Assembly: GCA_019638595.1 (NCBI GenBank)
Contig: JAHBTJ010000014.1
Location: forward strand, 167,193 to 231,192
Direction of reading: 5' to 3'
Origin: Chitinophagaceae bacterium
GTDB taxonomy: Bacteria > Bacteroidota > Bacteroidia > Chitinophagales > Chitinophagaceae
DNA length: 64,000 bases
The translations under genes were made by a program, and so were the position numbers. This document shows, piece after piece, positions 54,288-62,137 of this stretch; positions within the stretch are counted from its first letter, which is position 1; every line of letters starts with the position of its first letter. Under the pieces are notes generated by a model that did no database searches, was not told the origin of the DNA, and worked only from the letters and a program-made list of their open reading frames with translations.

Positions 54288-54890
54288 TTACAATATGCCT
54301 ACAATAATGCAATATAATATCGCGAAAGCTTCCGCCCTGGTGCGTGTTAGCAGATATTGCCTGATGAAATGCAAAGCTTTGGTGAGGTGTGACTTTACCG
54401 TATTTTTTGATATGGAAAGCTTCGATGCAATTTCATCAATACTTAGTCCTTGCTGCCGGCTGAGGAAATATACCAGTTGTTGCTGGGGAGGTAATTTTTT
54501 GATTGCCTGTGATACAAGCGCTTCTGTTTCCCTGCATAACAATTGCTGATCCGGTACATTGGAAATTTCTGTAAAATATTCAACCAGGTGATCGGCAAAA
54601 GGCTCTTCCACTATTTTTTTCCTGAGAGCGCTTATTATGTGATTTTTTGCTATAATAAACAGGTAGTCGCTGAATTTTCTGACAGAAGATAGCTGCTCTC
54701 TATGTAACCATATCTTCACAAATACATCCTGCACCATTTCCTCGGCTATCATATCCGATTTTGTAAAAGTAAGGGCTACACTATATACCCTGTCCCAATG
54801 GCGCTCAAAAAGAAGCTTAAAGGACGCTTCATCTCCTTCAGAAACGCTTACAAGCAATACAGTTTCATCATATGGTTGAGCAGGGAACAA
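54288..54890 (-). CDS. ECF RNA polymerase sigma factor
   Basis: 200 residues. Region 2 (about 22-85: FERHWDRVYSVALTF, AEEMVQDVFVKIWLHRE) and region 4 (about 135-185: LPPQQQLVYFLSRQQGLSID, KLSISKNTVKSHLTKAL) are clear. It belongs to the FecI-like group of Bacteroidota and is released by FecR when SusC binds ligand, turning on the SusCD locus. A weak -7-like TACTTTCG lies about 30 bp upstream. The NDT/DUF4071 gene ends 106 bp upstream on the same strand. Confidence 0.95.
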   Translation of the reverse strand: MFPAQPYDETVLLVSVSEGDEASFKLLFERHWDRVYSVALTFTKSDMIAEEMVQDVFVKIWLHREQLSSVRKFSDYLFIIAKNHIISALRKKIVEEPFADHLVEYFTEISNVPDQQLLCRETEALVSQAIKKLPPQQQLVYFLSRQQGLSIDEIASKLSISKNTVKSHLTKALHFIRQYLLTRTRAEAFAILYCIIVGIL

Positions 54891-54996
54891 CCTCGCAGTA
54901 ATTTGGCTTTACAGGCGAAAGTAAAGAAATATCATTTACAATCATTGAGGTGTACATAAAACATTTTGGCAAAATTGGTTTTTTTCGGATTATATA

Positions 54997-56361
54997 TTAA
55001 ACCCGCTCTTTTTTGACAGCTACCAGCAACGACAATCTTTCCAGCTGGCGTTTGAAGCTTTCCATCATCCAGTCTTCATGTTCTATCAGTTGGGCTGTGG
55101 CTGCAGCTCTTTCGTACTCCGGCATTTCTCCTAACCCATAATGCGCTTCGGCTTTGTTTACTGCAATCCAGAATTTCTGTTCATTGATGATATTTTCCTG
55201 CTCATCGCTTACGGAAGTAGCCGGCAGGGTAGCGTGCATTTTCATTTTTTCTATTTTTCCAAGATCACGGGAACACAACTCCAGCACTTCCCTGCGGATG
55301 CGGTTCGCCCAAACCATGTCTGCTGTTTTATCGTCACGTGTAGGGGTAAGCGAAGTAGTGCTGCGAAGATGCAGCAAATAAGCAAGGTTTATACCATTAT
55401 GCCGGTTGTGCAACAGGTAGTAGCCACGCTGGTAAAAAAGTATAGCCTTATCAAGATGGTCGTTCCCCTGCTTTTCTTCAAACAAATGCTTTTCAATAGA
55501 GCCTGCAAGCGCTACCGTTTCCGGGTCGTTGGTACGTGCCAGGTCAATTTTGCCCAGTAGTTCCAGCGCCTTATATAACGACGTTACGTAATCCGGTTTT
55601 CGCGCCTGGTAAGTAGTAAGCGCCAAACGCTGCATCAGGTAAGTATTATTACAGTTAACCTGTTCTGCCTCGCTATCTATGCCCGATAAACGAAGCGCCG
55701 CTTCAAACAATGCTTTGGCTGTTTCAAACTCCTTTTTCCTCAACGCCTCTTCTCCCTGCCTGATTATTATAGCCAACGACTGATCATCGGCATTGTCAGT
55801 GCCGGTTGTTTGCCCGGTAATCGCATCGTCTATCTGCTGCACCATTTTTTTGGCCTCCGACTGTAATGCAGGAGGTATTAAGCCATCAAGATAGGTGTAC
55901 ACAGGACTGTCGGGATTTTCGCTGGTAAGCACTTTATCAATGGTTTCCGCGAGCAACTTTTGAAAACGCAGCACTTCAAAATAATCAATACTGTCCCCGA
56001 GGTGAGTATACTTATTAATAACAATATGATTGAGATCGAAGGGATAGCTCAGTAACTCTTCGGATATGATAATGGTTGTGCGGGGCTTTAATGCATGCCT
56101 TATACCCAGCTCATAAAAAGCGTTCACATTGGCCGTAGAAAGATCAGCAACAACAATATCCGCCGACAACAGTTGCTGGTACATCTGCAGGTCAATAGAT
56201 CCCGAATGCCTGATCTCATCTGCCCTTACACAGGTTATGTTCTTACTTTCCACTACCGGTTTAATAAGCGCATGATAAGACTTGTCGAGGTTTAATTTAC
56301 GTCCTGTTGCGAGATCGGTTTTAATTCCAAAACCCATTACTACAAAGCAGCGTTTCTGCAT
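54997..56361 (-). CDS. NDT-like/TIR-like nucleotide-processing domain fused to DUF4071 TPR region (second copy)
   Basis: 454 residues. Residues 1-150 look like a nucleoside-deoxyribosyltransferase/TIR-like Rossmann domain: CFVVMGFG at the start, then ADIVVADLSTANVNAFYELG with the likely catalytic Glu84 and RHAL. Residues about 180-450 are helical repeats of the DUF4071 (MAP3K TRAF-binding) kind, with AILFYQRGYYLLHNRHNGIN as the family mark. No signal peptide; cytoplasmic. A paralogue with the same design lies at 60699-62135. This copy is cut off from the TIR/patatin genes by a 258-bp repeat-filled gap. Function inferred only: sensing or making a nucleotide signal. Confidence 0.75.
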   Translation of the reverse strand: MQKRCFVVMGFGIKTDLATGRKLNLDKSYHALIKPVVESKNITCVRADEIRHSGSIDLQMYQQLLSADIVVADLSTANVNAFYELGIRHALKPRTTIIISEELLSYPFDLNHIVINKYTHLGDSIDYFEVLRFQKLLAETIDKVLTSENPDSPVYTYLDGLIPPALQSEAKKMVQQIDDAITGQTTGTDNADDQSLAIIIRQGEEALRKKEFETAKALFEAALRLSGIDSEAEQVNCNNTYLMQRLALTTYQARKPDYVTSLYKALELLGKIDLARTNDPETVALAGSIEKHLFEEKQGNDHLDKAILFYQRGYYLLHNRHNGINLAYLLHLRSTTSLTPTRDDKTADMVWANRIRREVLELCSRDLGKIEKMKMHATLPATSVSDEQENIINEQKFWIAVNKAEAHYGLGEMPEYERAAATAQLIEHEDWMMESFKRQLERLSLLVAVKKERV

Positions 56362-56379
56362 ATAAAAAAGTTTAGAATA

Positions 56380-56600
56380 TGGTTACAAGTTACAGGTTTG
56401 TGGTTTGAGGTTTGTGGTTTGAGGTTTGCTGATAGCTCAAAGCTGACGGCTGAAAGCTGATAGCTACGCAAGTTACAAGTTACAGGTTTCGGGTTTGTGG
56501 TTTTGGGTTTGTGGTTTATGCTGATAGCTCAAAGCTGACGGCTGAAAGCTAATAGCTGACAGCCCAAAGCTCATAGCCCACAGCCCATTGCCCATTGCTG
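56380..56600. repeat. Word-type intergenic repeat (copy 7), longest
   Basis: Holds two identical 32-nt units at 56427-56458 and 56519-56550, separated by words such as AGTTACAAGTTACAGG and GGTTTGTGGTTTGAGG, and ends with CCCATTGCCCATTGC. A third copy of the 32-nt unit lies inverted at 43943-43974. Confidence 0.78.
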
Positions 56601-56619
56601 ATACTCAAATCAGAAATCC

Positions 56620-58155
56620 TTACAGTTCTATCACAAAACCTCCATATATACGCCCATTCAAAATGCCCGATTTTCCTTTTCTTTTTTCATTTATTATCCT
56701 GTCGTTATCCGATATATAAGCTACCCTGAAATATTTCATTTTAAACGCGAACGAATAGCTGAGCTGCTTCACGGCAACACCGGCCGATAATAAAGCGTTG
56801 TTAAAAGGTACATAGTTCAGTCCCACAGCAGCATCGTAAAAGCCATTTTTGGTAAAAACCGCATCTATGCCGGCATTCAAACGCTTCCATTTATAACAAA
56901 TACCTGCTCCCAAAGAGCGAAGATCAGTCATTGGAATATTTTGCTGATCCGGAACAAAAGCCGCTCCGTACAATTGAGCGCCTGCTATATTCATTACGTT
57001 TAGTCCTGCCTGTAAGCTATTGCTTATTTTGTAAGTAACTGAAATATCCGCATCCAGCTTTTGTTTGGTTATTGTGCTGTCTTTAAAAATATTACTAACA
57101 TTCCCGTTATCGTCAAAATTAATTTGCAGGATATTGGCGATAGTTACCTTTTGCCATACTGATTTAACAGCCATCCCTACGCTCAGTTTATTATTCACTT
57201 TGAACGACGGGCTGATGTATGCAGCATATTCTTTGAGCTTAAACAAATTAGAATCGTAGCTAACTTTATTATTATTGTTATTTATATTGGCGTATACTAC
57301 TTCCCGGTACTCATCCTGGTTCATAAAAACAAAGCCGCCCCCAACAGATATCCTGTCACTCACTTTTAAAAACCCGCCTGCTTTGCCATAGTTCTTTACA
57401 TTGGTGAGTACGCTGATGTTGTATTTTTTACGACTGTTTACAATTGCCGAAGGGTTCCAGAACACCGCCTCGGACATATCGCGCGAAGGAGAAAAATTGA
57501 ACCCTGTATTGGCAGTGATCGAAAGCGCGGAGGCAAACAGGAATTGCCCGTATTCTATTTTACCGGCGCCCAGGCTCTCCGCTTTAAATGTTCCGGCATT
57601 CGATACCGTTCCAACAACAGTAGTAATGGTGCTGAGCAAATTGAGCAGTGCCGGCGTGCCCACCAAAGCGGTAGCCGGCGACACCCTGGACAGATCCAGC
57701 TCCGGCTGCTTAACGATCTTGGACAACAAACTATCGGCCCGGAGGGGAGAAAGCTCAATGCCTTCACAATTTTTGTCCAGCTTCCAGTCTTTAATCGTCA
57801 TATATGCTATGGCAGTATCCCTGACCGCCCTGTCCTGGTCTTCGCTTACAAATATTCTTTTTACGGTTTTCGCGCATTGATTGCATGCCGATACAAGATA
57901 AATGCTTACCTCTTTATCCTGGAGCTTTTCAAAAGCAGTATGCGTATTAAATTCAAAATACCCCGGCGGGTTGGTGGCTGTAATGGCTGACCTGGAAGGC
58001 ATGAATGTGGGAACGACTATAATATTTGCTGCTCCCCTGGTAGAGTGTTCGCTCTGGTTCAAACATCTTACCCTTCCTTTTATAAGAAGTGTTTGGCTAC
58101 CGGCGCGGTTGTATATCACCAGGAGTGAAAGCAGGGAAATGATGATATATTTCAT
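56620..58155 (-). CDS. Outer-membrane beta-barrel protein with N-terminal beta-sandwich, unknown
   Basis: 511 residues with a signal peptide (1-20, ending RAGSQ). The first part (about 22-125) resembles a carboxypeptidase-regulatory-like domain (TATNPPGYFEFNT). The rest is a transmembrane barrel by pattern: alternating strands such as KYNISVLTNVKNYGKAGG, FLKVSDRISVGGGFVF, LDADISVTYKISNSLQAG, ending GRIYGGFVIEL. It recalls PorV/PorQ-type barrels but is not confidently any named family. It follows the TIR-membrane gene by 99 bp on the same strand, so it may be the outer-membrane part of that system. Confidence 0.75.
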   Translation of the reverse strand: MKYIIISLLSLLVIYNRAGSQTLLIKGRVRCLNQSEHSTRGAANIIVVPTFMPSRSAITATNPPGYFEFNTHTAFEKLQDKEVSIYLVSACNQCAKTVKRIFVSEDQDRAVRDTAIAYMTIKDWKLDKNCEGIELSPLRADSLLSKIVKQPELDLSRVSPATALVGTPALLNLLSTITTVVGTVSNAGTFKAESLGAGKIEYGQFLFASALSITANTGFNFSPSRDMSEAVFWNPSAIVNSRKKYNISVLTNVKNYGKAGGFLKVSDRISVGGGFVFMNQDEYREVVYANINNNNNKVSYDSNLFKLKEYAAYISPSFKVNNKLSVGMAVKSVWQKVTIANILQINFDDNGNVSNIFKDSTITKQKLDADISVTYKISNSLQAGLNVMNIAGAQLYGAAFVPDQQNIPMTDLRSLGAGICYKWKRLNAGIDAVFTKNGFYDAAVGLNYVPFNNALLSAGVAVKQLSYSFAFKMKYFRVAYISDNDRIINEKRKGKSGILNGRIYGGFVIEL

Positions 58156-58254
58156 ATACGTGATTTTATATGAGCTTACCTGTGATACAGGGCTTCCTGC
58201 ATAATAATCAGGAACAGTCCTCTGCTGTTACCTCTTTCAAGCGCCCGGGTTGTA

Positions 58255-59547
58255 TTATTTCACGGGGTTCAAAACAAAATCAACATCTTTCATTTCCGAA
58301 CCATTGATCCTGAACGACCTGGTTTTGTCTTCGTAATCCTGGTGAGAAGTTGTCAGCGTAATTTCATCGCCGGGTGAATAATCTTTCAGAGTGATAGTAT
58401 ACGATCCATCGGTAATAGATATGGCGTAATATTTTGTACCGTCTACATTTATTTCCACATCACGAAGCGGCATTTCGCCCGCTGTTTTTATTTTGCCGGA
58501 GATATGAATAACACGCACCGGGTTTAATGTAAGCGAAAGAGGATCATTCGGTTTGATAATGGTATCAACAGCATAATTTTCAAACCCATCGCTGGTAACT
58601 TCCACGGTTATGCGCTTACTGAAAACGCGGGGCGAAACACCGGTAAATTGCGCCTGGCCTACATTATCTATAGATTGTTGCCGGATATAACCCGGTAGGT
58701 ATAATTTTACCTGGCCTCCTGCAACAGGCTTCTTTTTAGGATCAAAAATCCTTACAGTAATAACTTTATCTGCAGTATAAGTATACCGTGGAATGTAAAA
58801 TCCACCAGACAAAATGAGCATCATACCTGCCACGGATCCCACATACTTCCATTTTCCTGCTGCCTCCTGCTTTTGAGAGCGCCTAACCAGCCTGGTGATG
58901 CCTGTTATCAACAAGCTTACCGCTATACCCAACGCAACCACTACCAGGTAATATAACCATTGGCTTGCAGGGCCGGATATAACTTCCCGCAAGGAAACAA
59001 AATAGTATATGCAAGCAAGGATTATAACCAGCCCGGCTGTTATCATTGCTATATAACCTGCCTTGTAGCGGGCAGCCGCGTCTTTTTTCTTTTCGCCCTG
59101 CTCCAGGATGATCTTCTGTATATCTTCGGGATCATCCACTTCCGGGAACCTTTTTTCCTCTCCCAATGTTTGGGCTACCGCATTCATCAATATCTTCAGC
59201 TCCACATTTTCTTCCTCCCCGTTCCAGTCAACCAGTCTTGCGGCTTCCATCCTTCTGAAACCCAGCGGTATTTTTACATCTTCCAGCAATAAAGGTACCA
59301 GCACTTTTCTTTCTGCCCCCGCGCTGGCTTCGTTCATCACCCACTCCGAGGTAACGGACTTCTGAGTCCATATCACGATCACACAACGACTCTGGTTCAG
59401 CTCTTTCTCTATTACCTTATCGAACATAGCTCCGGGAACGATCTTCCGGTCCCACCACACACTCCACCCCATCTTTTCAAGCGCAAAGGCAACAAGCCTT
59501 ACCTTGCTTTTATCCTGGCTGGAATAGCTTAAAAAGATATCGGCCAT
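58255..59547 (-). CDS. TIR domain with three membrane helices and periplasmic beta-sandwich domains
   Basis: 430 residues. Residues 1-130 are a TIR domain: DIFLSYSSQDKSKV, WSVWWDRKIVPGAMF, CVIVIWTQKSVTSEW, with likely catalytic Glu73 in EWVMNEAS, as in NAD+-cleaving TIRs. A charged linker leads to helices at about 163-184, 198-217 and 236-253. The C-terminal part has two carboxypeptidase-regulatory/Ig-like repeats (262-345, 347-428; GQVKLYLPG, LRDVEINVDG, DGSYTITLKDY). With an odd number of helices the TIR is cytoplasmic and the beta domains periplasmic. Inference: a membrane NADase that reads envelope state. Third gene of the patatin operon, 33 bp after the macro-TIR gene. Confidence 0.85.
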   Translation of the reverse strand: MADIFLSYSSQDKSKVRLVAFALEKMGWSVWWDRKIVPGAMFDKVIEKELNQSRCVIVIWTQKSVTSEWVMNEASAGAERKVLVPLLLEDVKIPLGFRRMEAARLVDWNGEEENVELKILMNAVAQTLGEEKRFPEVDDPEDIQKIILEQGEKKKDAAARYKAGYIAMITAGLVIILACIYYFVSLREVISGPASQWLYYLVVVALGIAVSLLITGITRLVRRSQKQEAAGKWKYVGSVAGMMLILSGGFYIPRYTYTADKVITVRIFDPKKKPVAGGQVKLYLPGYIRQQSIDNVGQAQFTGVSPRVFSKRITVEVTSDGFENYAVDTIIKPNDPLSLTLNPVRVIHISGKIKTAGEMPLRDVEINVDGTKYYAISITDGSYTITLKDYSPGDEITLTTSHQDYEDKTRSFRINGSEMKDVDFVLNPVK

Positions 59548-59580
59548 ATATCAATTCGATTGTGTTATTCAAACAAAATC

Positions 59581-60660
59581 CTACCCAAGCTGGCGGATCG
59601 CCGCTTTGAGCTTTTGCATATCCCTTTCCGTACAGTCTATATAACTGTGAATGGCCATCATCAGCGGCATGTCGTCATCTTTTATAAAATTGATCGTTCT
59701 GATAATGCTTTTTTTCTTGCGCAATTCCATCAGCCTGGCGCATTGAAACTCGTCCCAGCAAACATCCGATTTACTGTAATCGGGCGTAAGGATACAGATC
59801 ACCTGCCTGGAATGCTGGATGGCTTCGGATATTTTTTTGATCCACAACCCGCCGGACTGTATGCTATGCTTATCGAAAAATACGTTCAGGCTCCCGTTCT
59901 GTTCCAGCAGGTACTCAACAAATTCCTGTACTTCGGGCGTTTGAACATGCGAGTAGCTGATAAAATAATCATACATTTCCTGCTTCCGGATAGTGAGCGG
60001 CGTTTCCTCTACAGTTGTTAGCTCAACGGACCCGGATACCGACACATCCTGCAATACCATTTCTTTTTCTTCTGCACGCAACCACCGGCTGAAAATAGCA
60101 GACGCTTCATCGGCATGCTCCTGCCGGTAAACTACCAGCTTAATAGTACGCAGCGGCAAACCATTTTCCAGCCAAAAAACAGCATGCTCCAATAAAGCGG
60201 GCAACATTTTTTCAAGCGATACTTTCTGGTACCCCGTTGCCAGCAAAGGCATTGCTACTTCATCAATATCTTCATCAAATGCAAACGTGTTGATACACCT
60301 GAAAATATTGCCTACTATTTCCTGCGGTTGCTGCGTATGCCTTCGCGGTTCAAAGCACATCACTTTTTTAAAATGAAACTGATCCTGCTGCTCTTTACGG
60401 ATCGGGTGCGATAGCCAGCAGCCCAGTTGCGATGTAAGATCAATCGCTTTATGTTCGGCCAATGATCTTACCGACAACCCTTTTTGGTCTAACGCCAGGA
60501 ACAAGGAACCAGGCAGCGTAATATAATCATTGGGAAAAGCAGATACCACCAGCAAATCAACCGCGTGTGCTGCCGGTATTGCCGATAGATCGCCGTGCAG
60601 CAACTGTATGACTGCGTTCCCGCTTTTGCGTGCAACAGTTAATTCAGATAAAAGCTTCAT
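59581..60660 (-). CDS. Macro-like domain fused to TIR domain
   Basis: 359 residues. Residues about 15-185 have the layout of a macro (ADP-ribose-binding) domain: VIQLLHGDLSAIP, VDLLVVSA, a middle helix, then VAMPLLATGYQKVSLEKML and IKLVVY. Residues 229-359 are a TIR domain: YDYFISYSHVQ, LNVFFDKHSIQSGGLW, VICILTPDYSKSDVCWDEF with likely catalytic Glu304. TIR enzymes turn NAD+ into ADP-ribose derivatives, which macro domains bind, so the fusion suggests product sensing or self-regulation. Cytoplasmic. It lies 38 bp after the NDT/DUF4071 gene and 33 bp before the membrane TIR gene. The macro assignment rests on motif order and is less sure than the TIR. Confidence 0.78.
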   Translation of the reverse strand: MKLLSELTVARKSGNAVIQLLHGDLSAIPAAHAVDLLVVSAFPNDYITLPGSLFLALDQKGLSVRSLAEHKAIDLTSQLGCWLSHPIRKEQQDQFHFKKVMCFEPRRHTQQPQEIVGNIFRCINTFAFDEDIDEVAMPLLATGYQKVSLEKMLPALLEHAVFWLENGLPLRTIKLVVYRQEHADEASAIFSRWLRAEEKEMVLQDVSVSGSVELTTVEETPLTIRKQEMYDYFISYSHVQTPEVQEFVEYLLEQNGSLNVFFDKHSIQSGGLWIKKISEAIQHSRQVICILTPDYSKSDVCWDEFQCARLMELRKKKSIIRTINFIKDDDMPLMMAIHSYIDCTERDMQKLKAAIRQLG

Positions 60661-60698
60661 ATTACCGGATTGTATTGAATTTTAAATAACGGGTGAAA

Positions 60699-62135
60699 TC
60701 AATTACCCAGGTAGCTGATTATTTCGTCTATCCATGTTACAGCAGGCGAACCAGCCTGTTCTTTTTGCAGTTTTATCCTCTTCAGGTTTTCCGCGGTAGA
60801 GGCTATTTCCCAGGGATAATACCGGGAAGCTTTTGCCGCCTGCAAATAATCCATCGCTTTATCCTGATCTCCTCTCAGCACTTCCAGCTCTAACCCCGAA
60901 GCCTGTGCCCAATAGTCGTTAGGCTGATCTTTTACTTTCCGTTCTATGGCATACGCTACCAGCGGAAGATATTTCTCATACATTCCGTTGTCAAGCCCCG
61001 TGGTTGCCAGCAAATTCAGCAGGTTGATGCCGGGATAATAATCTGCAGGATTGGCATCATACCCTTCGCGATAAGCATTGATCGCTTTTTTCAGGAATCC
61101 CCGTTCCGCCAGTTTATCACGCGCCGATGCTTCCCTCGCTTTTTTCTTGAATATGCTTCCCAGCAAACCATTGGTTTCGGGATGCTTGCCTATCTTTTGC
61201 TCGGCATCCAGCAGCACGGTTTCCGCCTTACCGTATTCACCTGCCTGGTTATAGGCATGTGCCAGTTGGTGATGCAGCACCATATTGTTTTCAAACTGCT
61301 TTTTGGGCATCCTGCCGATCAGGCTGATGGTTTCGTTATTGGCGCTCATGGCCCTGTACGCGAACAATAAAGCGCTTACTATATTAAACTCTTCGGGCTG
61401 TATACTACCCAATCCATTTTCTATGGCTTTAATATTGCCAAAACATTTGTTTTTAACGGCATTGCAGGCTTCCGCTTTTTCTTTTTCATGATTCAGCAGG
61501 GCATACTTCTCCCGGAGGCTTTGCTCAAGCCACTCCTTAACATTTTCCTGGATGCTTTCAATTAACACCTGTGCCTGTGCGGCCACTTTTTTAAATACTT
61601 CCGACCGGTTTTTCAATGCATCCAGGTCCGGGAAAGGAAAAGATTCAATGGTTTGGTTTAACGGGCTGTCGGGTAAGGGATCGGCCACATCGTTACTTTT
61701 GAGCAATGCGGACAAAACCTCTGCTTTCTGTTCAGCATTTTCAATACCTACTTCATTGGTATCCTTATCAAAACGATACTTATACATTACCGTACGTATC
61801 AATGCCACATCAAAAGGAAGCTGCCCCATACCTTCCTCGCAAATCACTATCGTGGTGTACGGACGTATAGCATGGCGCATACCCAGTTCGTAAAACACGT
61901 TGGCGTTAAAAGTAGTCATATCCGTTACCGAAAATTCACAGAACATGATGCGTTCATACATAGGTTTGTGTATGATGCCTCCCGCCTGCTCTTCGTATGC
62001 TATAATAGGTAATAAGCCTGCCTTAACAATAGCCGGTCTGATCAGTTGTTCGTATACAACCTTAAAGTCTATCACCCTTCCTGTTGAATCTGCTTTCTTT
62101 CCGAACGGCATTATTACAAAACATTGCTGTTGCAT
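60699..62135 (-). CDS. NDT-like/TIR-like domain fused to DUF4071 TPR region (first copy)
   Basis: 478 residues. N-terminal about 160: CFVIMPFGKKADSTGRVI, FCEFSVTDMTTFNANVFYEL with the likely catalytic Glu83, then GMRHAIRPYTTIVICEEG. This is the nucleoside-deoxyribosyltransferase-like fold used in several predicted conflict systems. The C-terminal half is helical repeats with DUF4071 marks (HHQLAHAYNQAGEYGKAE, AINAYREGYDANPADYYPGI). The start lies 2 bp after the patatin stop, so the two are translationally coupled. Likely partner or regulator of the phospholipase and TIR proteins. Paralogue of 54997-56361. Confidence 0.78.
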   Translation of the reverse strand: MQQQCFVIMPFGKKADSTGRVIDFKVVYEQLIRPAIVKAGLLPIIAYEEQAGGIIHKPMYERIMFCEFSVTDMTTFNANVFYELGMRHAIRPYTTIVICEEGMGQLPFDVALIRTVMYKYRFDKDTNEVGIENAEQKAEVLSALLKSNDVADPLPDSPLNQTIESFPFPDLDALKNRSEVFKKVAAQAQVLIESIQENVKEWLEQSLREKYALLNHEKEKAEACNAVKNKCFGNIKAIENGLGSIQPEEFNIVSALLFAYRAMSANNETISLIGRMPKKQFENNMVLHHQLAHAYNQAGEYGKAETVLLDAEQKIGKHPETNGLLGSIFKKKAREASARDKLAERGFLKKAINAYREGYDANPADYYPGINLLNLLATTGLDNGMYEKYLPLVAYAIERKVKDQPNDYWAQASGLELEVLRGDQDKAMDYLQAAKASRYYPWEIASTAENLKRIKLQKEQAGSPAVTWIDEIISYLGN

Positions 62136-62137
62136 GC

